Of a DNA stretch of 41,334 nt, positions 34,034 to 41,334 are shown in pieces. The stretch is from Candidatus Roslinia caecavium (GTDB lineage Bacteria > Bacillota > Clostridia > Monoglobales > Monoglobaceae), in NCBI GenBank assembly GCA_904419955.1, contig CAJFTO010000030.1, forward strand, positions 2,501 to 43,834, given 5' to 3'. Every line of letters starts with the position of its first letter. The stretch's first letter is position 1. Both the position numbers and the translations under genes were made by a program. The notes below the pieces were generated by a model. The model was given only the letters and a program-made list of their open reading frames with translations. It searched no databases and was not told where the DNA came from.

Positions 34034-35224
34034 CTATACCAGCTTAAATCCGGCGTCGAGCAACGCGTTCTTGATCGTATCCAAATGCTGCTGGTCGCGC
34101 GTCTCCATGGATATCCTGAGCACGCACGCGTTGATATCGAGCTTCTCGTCTCCCCTGTTATGTTCGAGCGAGACGACGTTTCCGCCCAGATCGGCTATTA
34201 TCTTGGAGACGTCGAGCAGTTGTCCCGGCTTGTCGACAAGCTCTATCACCAGTTCCGCAAGACGTCCGGCCTTCTGGAGACCTCTGTTTATGACTCTCGA
34301 GAGAATCGTAACGTCTATGTTTCCGCCCGAGACCAGCGCGACCGCCTTCTTACCCTCTATAGGCAGCTTGTTGAATATGGCCGCCGCTACCGATACGGCG
34401 CCCGCGCCCTCGGCGATCAGCTTCTGCTGTTCTATCAGTTCGAGTATTGCGGTGGAGATCTCGTCGTCCGACACGGTGACTATATCGTCCACGTACTTGC
34501 TGCAGCACTCGAATGTATTTTCGCCCGGCGTCTTTACCGCGATGCCGTCGGCTATCGTCTTAACGGTGTCGAGCGTCTCTATCTTACCGTCCTTTAAAGC
34601 CCTGGCCATCGACGGCGCGCCCGTCGCCTGAACGCCGTACACCTTTATATCGGGATTCAGCGTCTTGAGCGCGAAACCCACGCCGCTTATAAGTCCGCCG
34701 CCGCCGACCGGCACGATGACCGCCTCGACGTCGGGGAGCTGATCGAGTATTTCCAGACCGATAGAGCCCTGTCCGGCTATGACCATCTCGTCGTCGAACG
34801 GGTGGATGAACGTGGCTCCCGTCTCCTCCACCAGCTCCAAAGCCCTTTCATAAGCGTCGTCGTACGTCCCCTTGACGAGAACGACCTCGGCGCCGTAGCT
34901 CTTTGTGGCTTCCACTTTGGATATCGGGGCGTTATCCGGGATACATATCTTGGCCTTTATCCCGTTTCTCGCGGCCGCCAAAGCCACTCCCTGAGCGTGG
35001 TTGCCCGCGGAGCAGGCTATTACGCCCCGCGCCTTCTCCTCCTCGGTCAGCTGAGAGATCTTATAATACGCCCCTCTGACCTTAAACGAACCGGTCACCT
35101 GCAGGTTCTCTGTCTTTAAATACAAATCGCAGTCGCGGCAAAGATTCGATTTTATCATATCGGTAGGTCTTGCGACCTGCTTCAATATATGCGCCGCGTG
35201 ATATACTTTATCCAGCGTTATCAT
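34034..35224 (-). CDS. ilvA: Threonine ammonia-lyase with C-terminal ACT domain
   Basis: 396 residues. A PLP enzyme converting threonine to 2-oxobutanoate and ammonia. The PLP lysine is K48 in GSFKVRGA; other motifs are CSAGNHAQGVALAA, PVGGGGLISGVGFALK (phosphate-binding glycine loop) and ALVSGGNID. One ACT-type domain (about residues 320-396, LAELVIELVDKPGQLLDVSK) suggests amino-acid regulation; short forms of this kind cover both TdcB-like and IlvA-like enzymes, so a biosynthetic versus catabolic role is undecided. No other isoleucine genes are nearby. It has SD GGGAGGAAA and its own promoter at 35386-35414, and continues into ridA. Confidence 0.93.
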   Translation of the reverse strand: MITLDKVYHAAHILKQVARPTDMIKSNLCRDCDLYLKTENLQVTGSFKVRGAYYKISQLTEEEKARGVIACSAGNHAQGVALAAARNGIKAKICIPDNAPISKVEATKSYGAEVVLVKGTYDDAYERALELVEETGATFIHPFDDEMVIAGQGSIGLEILDQLPDVEAVIVPVGGGGLISGVGFALKTLNPDIKVYGVQATGAPSMARALKDGKIETLDTVKTIADGIAVKTPGENTFECCSKYVDDIVTVSDDEISTAILELIEQQKLIAEGAGAVSVAAAIFNKLPIEGKKAVALVSGGNIDVTILSRVINRGLQKAGRLAELVIELVDKPGQLLDVSKIIADLGGNVVSLEHNRGDEKLDINACVLRISMETRDQQHLDTIKNALLDAGFKLV

Positions 35225-35372
35225 TATTTTCTTTCCTCCCGGAATCTATTTTCCCCGCGCTTCGCCGTGCTAAGTCTAAGTCAAGCCGTTTCGCTTGATT
35301 CGCTTAACCCCGCAAAAACGCGTCAAGAATTAAATTTACTGATATGGATACATATTCTACTAATTTTTGAAT

Positions 35373-35381
35373 TTATCCACA
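35373..35381 (+). other. Perfect DnaA box at the ilvA transcription start
   Basis: TTATCCACA, an exact match, lying at the predicted +1 of the ilvA promoter. Isolated copy. Confidence 0.4.
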
Positions 35382-35385
35382 AACC

Positions 35386-35414
35386 AGTATACGCTTTTTT
35401 CGTCGAATATTCAA
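35386..35414 (-). promoter_or_regulatory. Promoter of ilvA-ridA
   Basis: Minus strand: TTGAAT, 17 bp, TATACT. The leader is about 155 nt, with no recognised riboswitch or T-box signature. Confidence 0.55.
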
Positions 35415-35474
35415 GATTAAATTATTATAAAATTTTACGCTCTATACGCCTGCAAACAGGTGAAAACGGCAACA

Positions 35475-35640
35475 ACGTTCCGATTAGAGATTAGGGAATA
35501 GCGAATATGGGCGGAAATCGCTCGCGTAACGCCTGACGATTTCGTTTTCGGAAAATGGAATACGTTGTTTTCCAAACGGCTGCAGAGGCCGGTTTTACGC
35601 CGCAAAAACGCTTTTGACTCCTAATCTTTAATTACTAATC
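35475..35640 (+). repeat. Dispersed repeat, copy C
   Basis: Starts CGATTAGAGATTAGGGAATAG and ends with the inverted form CTCCTAATCTTTAATTACTAATC (in part), so its ends are imperfect inverted repeats. It contains TAACGCCTGACG, GGAATACGTTGTTTTCC and GGCTGCAGAGGCCG, shared with copies A and B. Confidence 0.6.
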
Positions 35641-35666
35641 CCCGCGTCGATCTCTGTGGGTTTCTC

Positions 35667-35695
35667 TTGAAAACCGCTTGATAATTTTATATAAT
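35667..35695 (+). promoter_or_regulatory. Promoter of the YdcF-like gene
   Basis: TTGAAA, 17 bp, TATAAT, about 30 bp before the ATG. Confidence 0.7.
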
Positions 35696-35724
35696 AATAA
35701 AAAATCAAAACGGGAAGTTGTATC

Positions 35725-36492
35725 ATGAATAGAATAATCGCTAAATTCGAGCTTACGCTTGGCGCGGTTTGTTTCGTATATTACTTTATCTGCGCGGCGT
35801 ACGGCGGTTTCGGCGTTCCGCTTTTGTCTATCTGGCCGACCGGCGGAGCGGTCTTGATCCTTAAGAGCTTATTCTGTATAAAATACGATCTTGGACGCCG
35901 CCGCGCGCTTAAATTTGCGTCCGTTTGCTTCGACTGCGCCTTTATCGCGTTTTTTGCGGGGTATGCGGTATTCGCCGGCTTCGCGACCGGCGATATGAAC
36001 GAAACTCCTCCGGATGATTGCGACTGTATCATCGTACTCGGCGCCGGAGTAAACGGATCCGAGCCGTCCGAAGCGCTCCAAAATCGTATCGACGCCGCTT
36101 ACGACTACCTTATATCCAATCCGGAAACGTTCGCCGTAGGCTCCGGCGGTCTGGGCGAGGACGCCGATATCAGCGAGGGCGAACTTATAGCGGAATCGCT
36201 TATCGAAATGGGGATACCCGCGGGCAGGGTAGCGTACGAAGATCGCTCGACCACTACGGTCGAAAATATGAAGTTCGCGCTCGAAAAGATCCCGGACGAC
36301 GCGGAAAGCGTCGCGGTCGTAAGCTCCGGCTTTCACATATTCCGCGCAAAATTAATACTCTCAAACTATACGGGTATGCGCGTATACGGCGCCGCCGCGA
36401 CCGGAGCCGACATACTCTCGCCTCATTATATTCTCCGCGAATATATAGTATTTATCATAGATATTCTGCTCGGAAATTACGGCGTTGTTTAA
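35725..36492 (+). CDS. YdcF/SanA family (DUF218) membrane protein
   Basis: 255 residues. Three hydrophobic helices at the N-terminus (about 10-30, 33-50 and 63-88) precede a DUF218 domain (about 95-240). Visible family motifs: CDCIIVLGAGVNGSEPSEALQNRID, SGGLGEDADISEGE, MGIPAGRVAYEDRSTTTVENM and VVSSGFHIFRAKLI. DUF218 proteins such as ElyC and SanA affect cell envelope integrity and may act on lipid carriers; biochemical activity is not established. Start ATG 35725 fits the promoter directly upstream. No neighbours suggest a specific pathway. Confidence 0.88.
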   Translation: MNRIIAKFELTLGAVCFVYYFICAAYGGFGVPLLSIWPTGGAVLILKSLFCIKYDLGRRRALKFASVCFDCAFIAFFAGYAVFAGFATGDMNETPPDDCDCIIVLGAGVNGSEPSEALQNRIDAAYDYLISNPETFAVGSGGLGEDADISEGELIAESLIEMGIPAGRVAYEDRSTTTVENMKFALEKIPDDAESVAVVSSGFHIFRAKLILSNYTGMRVYGAAATGADILSPHYILREYIVFIIDILLGNYGVV

Positions 36493-36531
36493 GCTTAGCC
36501 CCTCCTCTTTATAAAAACTTATCAAAAATCA

Positions 36532-36560
36532 TTGACGCCGGTAAAATAATAAGCTATAAT
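36532..36560 (+). promoter_or_regulatory. Promoter of the marR gene
   Basis: TTGACG, 17 bp, TATAAT, with an operator-like inverted repeat immediately downstream. Confidence 0.75.
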
Positions 36561-36562
36561 AT

Positions 36563-36575
36563 CTAACTGCGTTAG
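36563..36575. promoter_or_regulatory. MarR operator 1 (CTAAC-N3-GTTAG)
   Basis: Inverted repeat CTAAC-TGC-GTTAG, covering the predicted transcription start of marR. The same half-sites and spacing recur before the MFS gene at 37058-37070, which points to autorepression. Confidence 0.65.
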
Positions 36576-36594
36576 TAAATATAAGGAGGACGTT

Positions 36595-37014
36595 ATGAGT
36601 ACTCGGGAAGAAGCGCAGGAGCTGCTCGGCAAACTATATTCATGTATGCCGACGGCGTTTTACAACAAATTAGAGGCGGCGCACAGAGGTTTCGGGTTCG
36701 TTTTGAGCTATTTGGAGCAAGCCCGCGGCGAAGTCATAGCGGGCGATATTGCGAAAAAGCTTAACGTAAGCACTGCGCGGATCGCGGTTTTGCTGAAAAA
36801 AATGGAGCAGAGCGGATATATAACGCGGCGCAGCTCCGCCAAGGACGCCCGGCGCACCGTAGTCGAGATCACCCCCGCCGGCGTCGAACTTATAGACGAA
36901 ATGCGGGAGCAGACCCTCAAAAAGGTCGCTTTATTGCTCGATAGGGTCGGCAAAAAAGATATAGATACATATCTCAGGATCTCAAGTCAAATAAGAGAGC
37001 TTATGGACGAGTAA
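36595..37014 (+). CDS. MarR family transcriptional regulator
   Basis: 139 residues. Winged-helix DNA-binding domain: GDIAKKLNVSTARIAVLLKKM (recognition helix region), EQSGYITRRSSAKDARRTVVEITPAG (wing with the DxRRxxVxLT-like motif), and helices at both ends for dimerisation. It is followed by a terminator and then a drug-exporter-type MFS gene; identical operators before both genes indicate that it represses itself and the exporter until an inducer binds. The inducer is unknown. SD AAGGAGG. Confidence 0.92.
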   Translation: MSTREEAQELLGKLYSCMPTAFYNKLEAAHRGFGFVLSYLEQARGEVIAGDIAKKLNVSTARIAVLLKKMEQSGYITRRSSAKDARRTVVEITPAGVELIDEMREQTLKKVALLLDRVGKKDIDTYLRISSQIRELMDE

Positions 37015-37017
37015 AAA

Positions 37018-37046
37018 GCGGATCCCCGCGGGGATCCGTTGTTTTA
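37018..37046 (+). terminator. Terminator after marR
   Basis: CGGATCCCC (37019-37027), GC, GGGGATCCG (37030-37038), then TTGTTTTATC. Perfect 9-bp arms. Confidence 0.7.
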
Positions 37047-37057
37047 TCAGAAATTAC

Positions 37058-37070
37058 CTAACCCGGTTAG
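37058..37070. promoter_or_regulatory. MarR operator 2 (CTAAC-N3-GTTAG)
   Basis: CTAAC-CCG-GTTAG, the same half-sites and spacing as operator 1, 74 bp before the MFS start codon. The -35/-10 of the MFS promoter is not clear. Confidence 0.6.
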
Positions 37071-37143
37071 TGATTAAGTCGTTCCGGTCATATTTACGGC
37101 GCGCGATATAGTTATTTAATAGATTGAGAAGGAGACTGGATCA

Positions 37144-38574
37144 ATGGATAGTGAAAAAAACATATCGAATGTAAAGAGAACGGGGATTTTGATCACGCTG
37201 CTCGCGGCGGCGTTTATAACGTCGATGTCGACCACGGTGACCGGGAATATGATACCGGATTTCACTGAATTTTTCGGCGTTTCGTCCAACCTCGCCCAGT
37301 GGCTCACAAGCGGAGCGACTCTGATCTCGGGGATAACCATACCGGTAACGGCGTTTTTGATCAAACGAACGCCTAACAGGGCGTATTTCTTTGTCTCTAT
37401 GACCGCGTACACGCTCGGCTCGCTCGCGGCGTTTTTGGCGCCGAGCTTCCTCTTACTGCTGATCAGCCGTCTGCTGCAGGCGGTCGGCTGCGGGATGCTC
37501 TTGTCGTTTGCTCAGGTCGTCCTGCTAAAGTTGTATCCGAAGAACAGGCACGGCTCGATCATGGCCGCGTATTCTATGGCGGCTATGGTGTCGTCGGTCG
37601 TCGGTCCCACGTACGCGGGGCTTATCATGGATACGTTCGGCTGGCGCGGAGTTTTTGCGTCGCTGTTTATCATCGGAGCTCTGATAGTTATTTGCGGGAT
37701 CGTCTTTATGAAAAACGTTACCGATAAGGAGGACGCCGAGCTGAACGTTCTGTACGTCTCGCTTTCTTCGGCGGGATTCGCGGCCTTTTTGATCGGCGTG
37801 AGCAATTCGAGCGGCGGACTGTTCTCCTTAAAAAGCGGAGGTCTGATGCTTATCGGTATCATACTGCTGACCGCTTTTTCCGCGATGCAGTTAAGAGCTC
37901 AAAAGCCCATGCTTAATCTGCGCGTATTCAAATATCCGACGTTTAGGATCGCGGTCATAATAAGCCTTTGTCTGTATCTGATCTCAATGGGAAACGCTAT
38001 GATCTTGCCGATTTTCTCAAAATCGATCTGCGGCTTCTCGGATACGTCATACGGACTTGCAACGATCGCCGGCTCGCTTTTGGCCGTATTCGCCGCGTTT
38101 TTTTCGGGCGCTATATACGACCGGGTCGGCATCAAACCGATGTTCTTTACCGGCGCCGGGCTTTTCGTCGTCTTTGCGATACTGGGCTTCTTCTTTTCGC
38201 TCGACTCGTCCATCATGTATATCGCCGTAGTATTCGCGCTTCAGAGCGTGGCGATGTCAACGCTCAACTCGCCCGTCACCGCAATGGCGCTCAGCGGCTT
38301 GGAAGGCAGGGAACGCGTGGACGGCAGCGCGATCTATAACACTCTGCGGCAAATTTCCAGCTCTCTCGCCTCCACCCTGTCCGTGCTCGTCTATACTCTG
38401 CTCGGCTCAGATATGAGCGCAGTCCGAGGCGTTTATATATATTTCGGCTTGGTAGCCGCCGCGATAGTCGCGGCAGTGTTCCTATACCTCGGCTCGGAGC
38501 GAAAAAGACGGGACGGCTCGCTCGATCTCGGGCATGAACGGGTCGATAAGCTCGCCGCGAACGAGACGAAGTAG
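37144..38574 (+). CDS. MFS transporter, DHA2 (EmrB/QacA-like) exporter
   Basis: 476 residues with about 14 hydrophobic segments, the count typical of the DHA2 drug:proton antiporters. Motif C-like VVGPTYAGLIMDTFGWRGVF (in TM5 region) marks antiporters, preceded by motif-B-like SRLLQAVGCGMLLSFAQVV. A short charged C-terminal tail follows. It likely exports toxic organic compounds or antibiotics in exchange for protons. SD AAGGAG with 10-nt spacing. Regulated by the upstream MarR protein, as judged by the shared operator. Confidence 0.92.
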   Translation: MDSEKNISNVKRTGILITLLAAAFITSMSTTVTGNMIPDFTEFFGVSSNLAQWLTSGATLISGITIPVTAFLIKRTPNRAYFFVSMTAYTLGSLAAFLAPSFLLLLISRLLQAVGCGMLLSFAQVVLLKLYPKNRHGSIMAAYSMAAMVSSVVGPTYAGLIMDTFGWRGVFASLFIIGALIVICGIVFMKNVTDKEDAELNVLYVSLSSAGFAAFLIGVSNSSGGLFSLKSGGLMLIGIILLTAFSAMQLRAQKPMLNLRVFKYPTFRIAVIISLCLYLISMGNAMILPIFSKSICGFSDTSYGLATIAGSLLAVFAAFFSGAIYDRVGIKPMFFTGAGLFVVFAILGFFFSLDSSIMYIAVVFALQSVAMSTLNSPVTAMALSGLEGRERVDGSAIYNTLRQISSSLASTLSVLVYTLLGSDMSAVRGVYIYFGLVAAAIVAAVFLYLGSERKRRDGSLDLGHERVDKLAANETK

Positions 38575-38656
38575 CCTATCCCGACATAGCCGCGATCCGC
38601 GGCCGCGTATTAATATGTCGCGCTCGATCAAGTTTTGATGCCGTCGTATCTTAAGA

Positions 38657-38685
38657 TTGACTTTTACGCCGTCCTTTGTTATAAT
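38657..38685 (+). promoter_or_regulatory. Promoter of the structured RNA
   Basis: TTGACT, 17 bp, TATAAT. The start is predicted at about 38692, one base before the closing stem of the RNA. Confidence 0.75.
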
Positions 38686-38691
38686 GCGTTT

Positions 38692-38866
38692 AGGTGAGAA
38701 ATGTTTACCACCGTTGGGCGGTCTTACGTGTTACGACCGCAGCCCTGATTTACCGGTTAGTTATTTGGATTAGCTTTTAGCGCTTCTGACTCAGTAGCGT
38801 ATAAGATGTTATCAGCTTTGCTGATATAATCGTATTCGGTATACATTTTTCACCCCCTTTTTAACT
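38692..38866 (+). ncRNA. Putative structured non-coding RNA (multibranched, about 170 nt)
   Basis: Closing stem: GGTGAGAAATGT (38693-38704) with ACATTTTTCACC (38843-38854), 12 bp with one wobble, extended by TACC/GGTA (38706-38709/38838-38841). Inside: hairpin 1 GGGCGGTC (38716-38723) with GACC and GCCC (38735-38745), hairpin 2 CGCT/AGCG (38781-38799), and hairpin 3 TATCAGC/GCTGATA (38810-38826). CCCCTTTTTAAC follows the stem. There is no ORF with an SD. Size, own promoter and end-to-end stem resemble housekeeping sRNAs such as 6S RNA, but 6S RNA has one open bubble, and I could not match this to any known family. Confidence 0.5.
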
Positions 38867-39167
38867 TGTCTTTCAATTGCAAGGTTGCCGCTTGGGAGCG
38901 GATAAGCCGCGCTTGTTATGTATTGCGTCTTCTTCTTGCCGAATGCGAAAACAGGCGTGTTTTCGGTTAAAATTTTTTGCGAGAAAAGGGCGGCTTTATC
39001 ATAAGAAACGCGTTTGTCCGCTCCCCTGACAATCTATACAAGACGGGCGAAACGCCCGTTTCAACTATATTTTTAAATTTTCAACAATCTTATAAGGCTG
39101 TCGTCATAGACGTTATCGGCGCCGTTGTTAACAATATAATCTGTAAAAATCATGGAGGGATAAAAAG
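38867..39167. other. Gap between structured RNA and GNAT gene
   Basis: No gene. ACGGGCG (39043-39049), loop AAA, CGCCCGT (39053-39059), then TTCAACTATATTTTT is a terminator-like hairpin. A weak promoter TTATCG, 16 bp, TATAAT (39113-39140) precedes the GNAT gene. Confidence 0.5.
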
Positions 39168-39620
39168 ATGGATCTATGGATCGAAAAAGTAACGGACGAC
39201 AAAAAACGCTATCTCGATCTGCTCTTGCTCGCGGACGAGCGGGAATCCATGATAGACCGCTACCTCGAGAGGGGCGATATGTACGTTCTGAAAACGGACG
39301 GCGGCGACGCGGCGGGGGTCTGCGTCGTAACGGACGAGGACGGCGTTTTGGAGATAAAAAATATAGCGACGCGCCCCGAGTTTCAGCGAACAGGCTTGGG
39401 CGGGGCGTTGATTGAGTTTATAGAGGATACCTACAAGGATTCCTACGATATATTGCAGGTCGGTACCGGAGATTCGCCGTTGACGATCCCGTTTTACGAA
39501 AAATACGGCTTTAAGCGCTCGGGCGTCGTCAAGGATTTCTTTACCGACAACTACGACCGGCCGATTTTTGAAGCCGGCGTCCGGCTCAGGGATATGGTAT
39601 ATCTTACAAAGCGTATCTGA
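39168..39620 (+). CDS. GNAT family N-acetyltransferase (YvbK-like)
   Basis: 150 residues. The acetyl-CoA binding motif A is IKNIATRPEFQRTGLGGALIEFI (Q/RxxGxG/A at FQRTGLGG). The ending PFYEKYGFKRSGVVKDFFTD plus RPIFEAGVRLRDMVYL (two separated parts) closely resembles the Bacillus YvbK type. The acetylated substrate is unknown. SD GGAGGG lies before the ATG. Confidence 0.88.
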   Translation: MDLWIEKVTDDKKRYLDLLLLADERESMIDRYLERGDMYVLKTDGGDAAGVCVVTDEDGVLEIKNIATRPEFQRTGLGGALIEFIEDTYKDSYDILQVGTGDSPLTIPFYEKYGFKRSGVVKDFFTDNYDRPIFEAGVRLRDMVYLTKRI

Positions 39621-39920
39621 CGGCTAAACCGCGTCCGGAGGTTGAGCGCTACGGTTTAAACGGTCGTTCTCGCTTTAGGATACGGCGGATATTACGCTTA
39701 GGATCGACAAAAGTATTGAGGTAGAAGAGGTAGATTAACGTGAAAGTACCTTTCACGTTAGCCTCCGGCAGGATTAGATTGCCCGCGCGAAATTTTCCTC
39801 GCATAATATGCTCGGAAACGCGCATGGGCGTATAATAATCTCTTATCATTCCTTGCCCTGCGGATAAGAGAGCTTTCATACCTATTTGCGCCGACGCAGG
39901 GCGGCGGAATGGAGATTATT
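39621..39920. other. Gap before dusB with a long palindrome
   Basis: A 76-codon minus frame here has no SD and no domain. TAACGTGAAAG (39736-39746), TAC, CTTTCACGTTA (39750-39760) is a perfect 11-bp inverted repeat without a T-tract. Confidence 0.5.
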
Positions 39921-40871
39921 ATGAATATTGGAACGTTAAAACTAAACGGAAACGTCTTTCTCGCTCCGATGGCGGGGGTCACGGACAAGGCGTTTCGACT
40001 TATAACAAAGCCGTTCGGTCCCGCGCTCATGTATACCGAGATGGTCTCGGGCGCAGGGCTGTGGTATAAGAGCAAGAAGACCGCCGAACTGCTCGACGCG
40101 TCGGACGAGGAACAGCCGCTCTGCGCCCAGATATTCGGCCGCGACCCGGACGTTTTGGCGTCGATAGCCGTTAAGACGATCGAATTCAACGTCAAGGCGC
40201 TCGATATAAACATGGGCTGTCCGGCTCCGAAGATCGTAAATAACGGAGACGGTTCGGCTTTGATGAAGAACCCCGAACTCGCCGGGAAAATCATAAAGGC
40301 TGTAGCGAGCGCCGTGGACGTTCCGGTCAGCGTAAAATTCCGCAAGGGCTGGGACGATAGCTCGGTAAACGCGGTCGAACTCGCCAAAATAGCCGAGGAA
40401 AACGGCGCGGCCTGCGTAACGGTTCACGGCCGCACGAGAGAACAGTTCTACAGCGGGTCCGCCGACCTCGATATAATCCGTGATGTAAAACGGGCGGTAA
40501 GCATCCCCGTTATCGGAAACGGCGACGTTACGGACGAAAAGTCCGCCGAGCATATGCTCAAATACACCGGCTGCGACGGGATAATGATAGGCAGAGCCGC
40601 TCAGGGCAATCCGTGGATATTCAGCCGGATAAACCATTATCTAAATACCGGCGAGCTCCTGCCCAAACCGACGCTCGAAGAGCGCGCGCAGACCGCAAAA
40701 AAACATCTTGAGCTATTGGTAAAATACAAGGGCGAGCATAGGGGCGTATTAGAGGCGCGCAAACATATGGCCTGGTACTTCAAAGGCTTTCCCGGCGGCG
40801 CGAAACTCAGAGAACGCATAAACTCCGCCTCGACGCTCGAGGAGATGACGGCGGCTCTGCCCGTCGTCTAA
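39921..40871 (+). CDS. dusB: tRNA-dihydrouridine synthase
   Basis: 316 residues from ATG 39921; the SD GGAG is 6 nt upstream, and an earlier ATG (39909) overlaps that SD. A flavin (FMN) enzyme reducing uridines in the tRNA D-loop. Features: FLAPMAGVTDKAFRLI, DINMGCPAPKIVNNGDGSAL with catalytic Cys100, SVKFRKGWDD, CVTVHGRTREQFYSG and VIGNGDVTDEKSAEHML with GIMIGRAAQGNPWIF for FMN phosphate. The C-terminal helical domain is complete. In many Firmicutes dusB follows folate genes or precedes greA/lysS; none is here. Confidence 0.95.
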   Translation: MNIGTLKLNGNVFLAPMAGVTDKAFRLITKPFGPALMYTEMVSGAGLWYKSKKTAELLDASDEEQPLCAQIFGRDPDVLASIAVKTIEFNVKALDINMGCPAPKIVNNGDGSALMKNPELAGKIIKAVASAVDVPVSVKFRKGWDDSSVNAVELAKIAEENGAACVTVHGRTREQFYSGSADLDIIRDVKRAVSIPVIGNGDVTDEKSAEHMLKYTGCDGIMIGRAAQGNPWIFSRINHYLNTGELLPKPTLEERAQTAKKHLELLVKYKGEHRGVLEARKHMAWYFKGFPGGAKLRERINSASTLEEMTAALPVV

Positions 40872-40904
40872 ACGCCGAGCCTACGCTTCGGCGTTATTTT
40901 TATA
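40872..40904 (+). terminator. Terminator after dusB
   Basis: AACGCCGA (40872-40879) pairs with TCGGCGTT (40889-40896), followed by ATTTTTATATTT. Confidence 0.8.
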
Positions 40905-41334
40905 TTTAGCTTTCTTATCCCGCCCCGACGACGCGCGTCGGCGCCGAACCGTATTTTCAATACCACGGACAAAATTGAGCTTGTACGACCCAAACGCGCA
41001 AGGGGCTGCGGTATAAATCTCAAGGTTTGGCGAATAACGGTCTGTCACTTTGACTGTCACGCTTGTCTCAGCATAAAAACGCCTATTTTTTCTCCTAAAG
41101 CAAAAAATGTAATTAAATATTAACTTTCACAGAATTTTTGATAATTATTATTTTAAAAATATCAATTAAGGTATTGCTTTTCATCATATATTTTTGTATA
41201 ATATCGATATAAGTATATCAACATAATTTCGAAAAATATATTAAGGGAACCTCTAAAAATTGATTCCCAATCATAATATTTTTCTATTTCGATTATTTTT
41301 TCAAAAATCAAGGCAAGAAATAGCCGATTGCCAT
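40905..41334. other. Right-edge non-coding stretch
   Basis: No gene supported in about 430 bp, which becomes very AT-rich after 41090. The last 90 bp begin GGGAACCTCTAAAAATTGATTCCC and end in a GGCAA/TTGCC hairpin, which might be the end of a mobile element continuing outside the window; this is uncertain. Confidence 0.35.

Noticed and set aside
38692..38866. 6S RNA, riboswitch or tmRNA identity for the structured RNA
   Set aside because: The interior folds into three hairpins rather than a 6S bubble, no tmRNA ends or tag frame are present, and no known riboswitch core was seen.
39649..39879. 76-codon minus-strand frame before dusB
   Set aside because: No SD or family resemblance; it is driven by the palindrome and flanking coding-like composition.

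Overview
The window looks like a chromosomal segment of an anaerobic, spore-forming Clostridia-type Firmicute of roughly balanced GC content. This rests on sequence features: strong Shine-Dalgarno (SD) sites, a transketolase split into two subunits, a SipL-like spore coat morphogenesis gene with a textbook sigma-E promoter, a G5/3D-domain cell wall protein of the YabE type, Mini-RNase III, an EpsC-type serine acetyltransferase, and TTGACA/TATAAT promoters. Several genes (trmN6, rsmI, tatD, the yabE-like gene, cysE-cysS-mrnC) belong to sets that lie fairly near the origin in Bacillus.

Layout. 1-2440 (minus): a very large secreted leucine-rich-repeat protein running off the left edge; it is open at the edge and easy to miss. 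2601-3644 (minus): G5/3D protein. 4292-6185: the RNA methyltransferases TrmN6 and RsmI, the latter behind a foldable leader. 6679-8610: membrane diguanylate cyclase. 8725-10144 (minus): sigma factor/anti-sigma pair. 10445-12004: SipL. 12005-12608: gene-free, with a cluster of DnaA-box-like sites. 12690-13742: unknown membrane protein. 14039-15673: M20 dipeptidase with an N-terminal anchor and a leader that can fold as a three-way junction. 15734-17350 (minus): exonuclease III and TatD. 17462-20067: ProA and MetY, with a perfectly palindromic divergent promoter between tatD and proA. 20587-21432: AraC regulator. 21576-23323: second ECF sigma factor with two membrane proteins, one ending in zinc ribbons. 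23451-25709: P-type ATPase. 25974-27050 (minus): lipoprotein and HD-domain protein. 27557-30470: cysE, cysS, mrnC. 30697-32498: transketolase subunits. 32499-33612: gene-poor accessory patch. 33605-35224 (minus): RidA and threonine deaminase. 35725-38574: YdcF-like protein, MarR regulator and MFS exporter. 38692-38866: probable structured non-coding RNA. 39168-40871: GNAT acetyltransferase and DusB. 40872-41334: nothing recognised beyond a terminator.

How genes work together. MetY, CysE and CysS concern sulfur amino acids; IlvA makes reactive enamines that RidA hydrolyses; MarR and the MFS exporter share an identical operator (CTAAC-N3-GTTAG); each ECF sigma factor is translationally overlapped with membrane partners that are presumably its regulators.

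The most interesting region is 33001-33612. It holds a 23-codon hydrophobic peptide ORF between two near-consensus promoters pointing at each other, with complementary ends, flanked by copies of a MITE-like repeat that recurs at 35475-35640. This looks like an undescribed type I toxin-antitoxin or sRNA module. Other strong leads are the palindromic divergent promoter, the two leader RNAs, the multibranched non-coding RNA and the DnaA-box cluster. No tRNA, rRNA, CRISPR array or intact transposase was seen.
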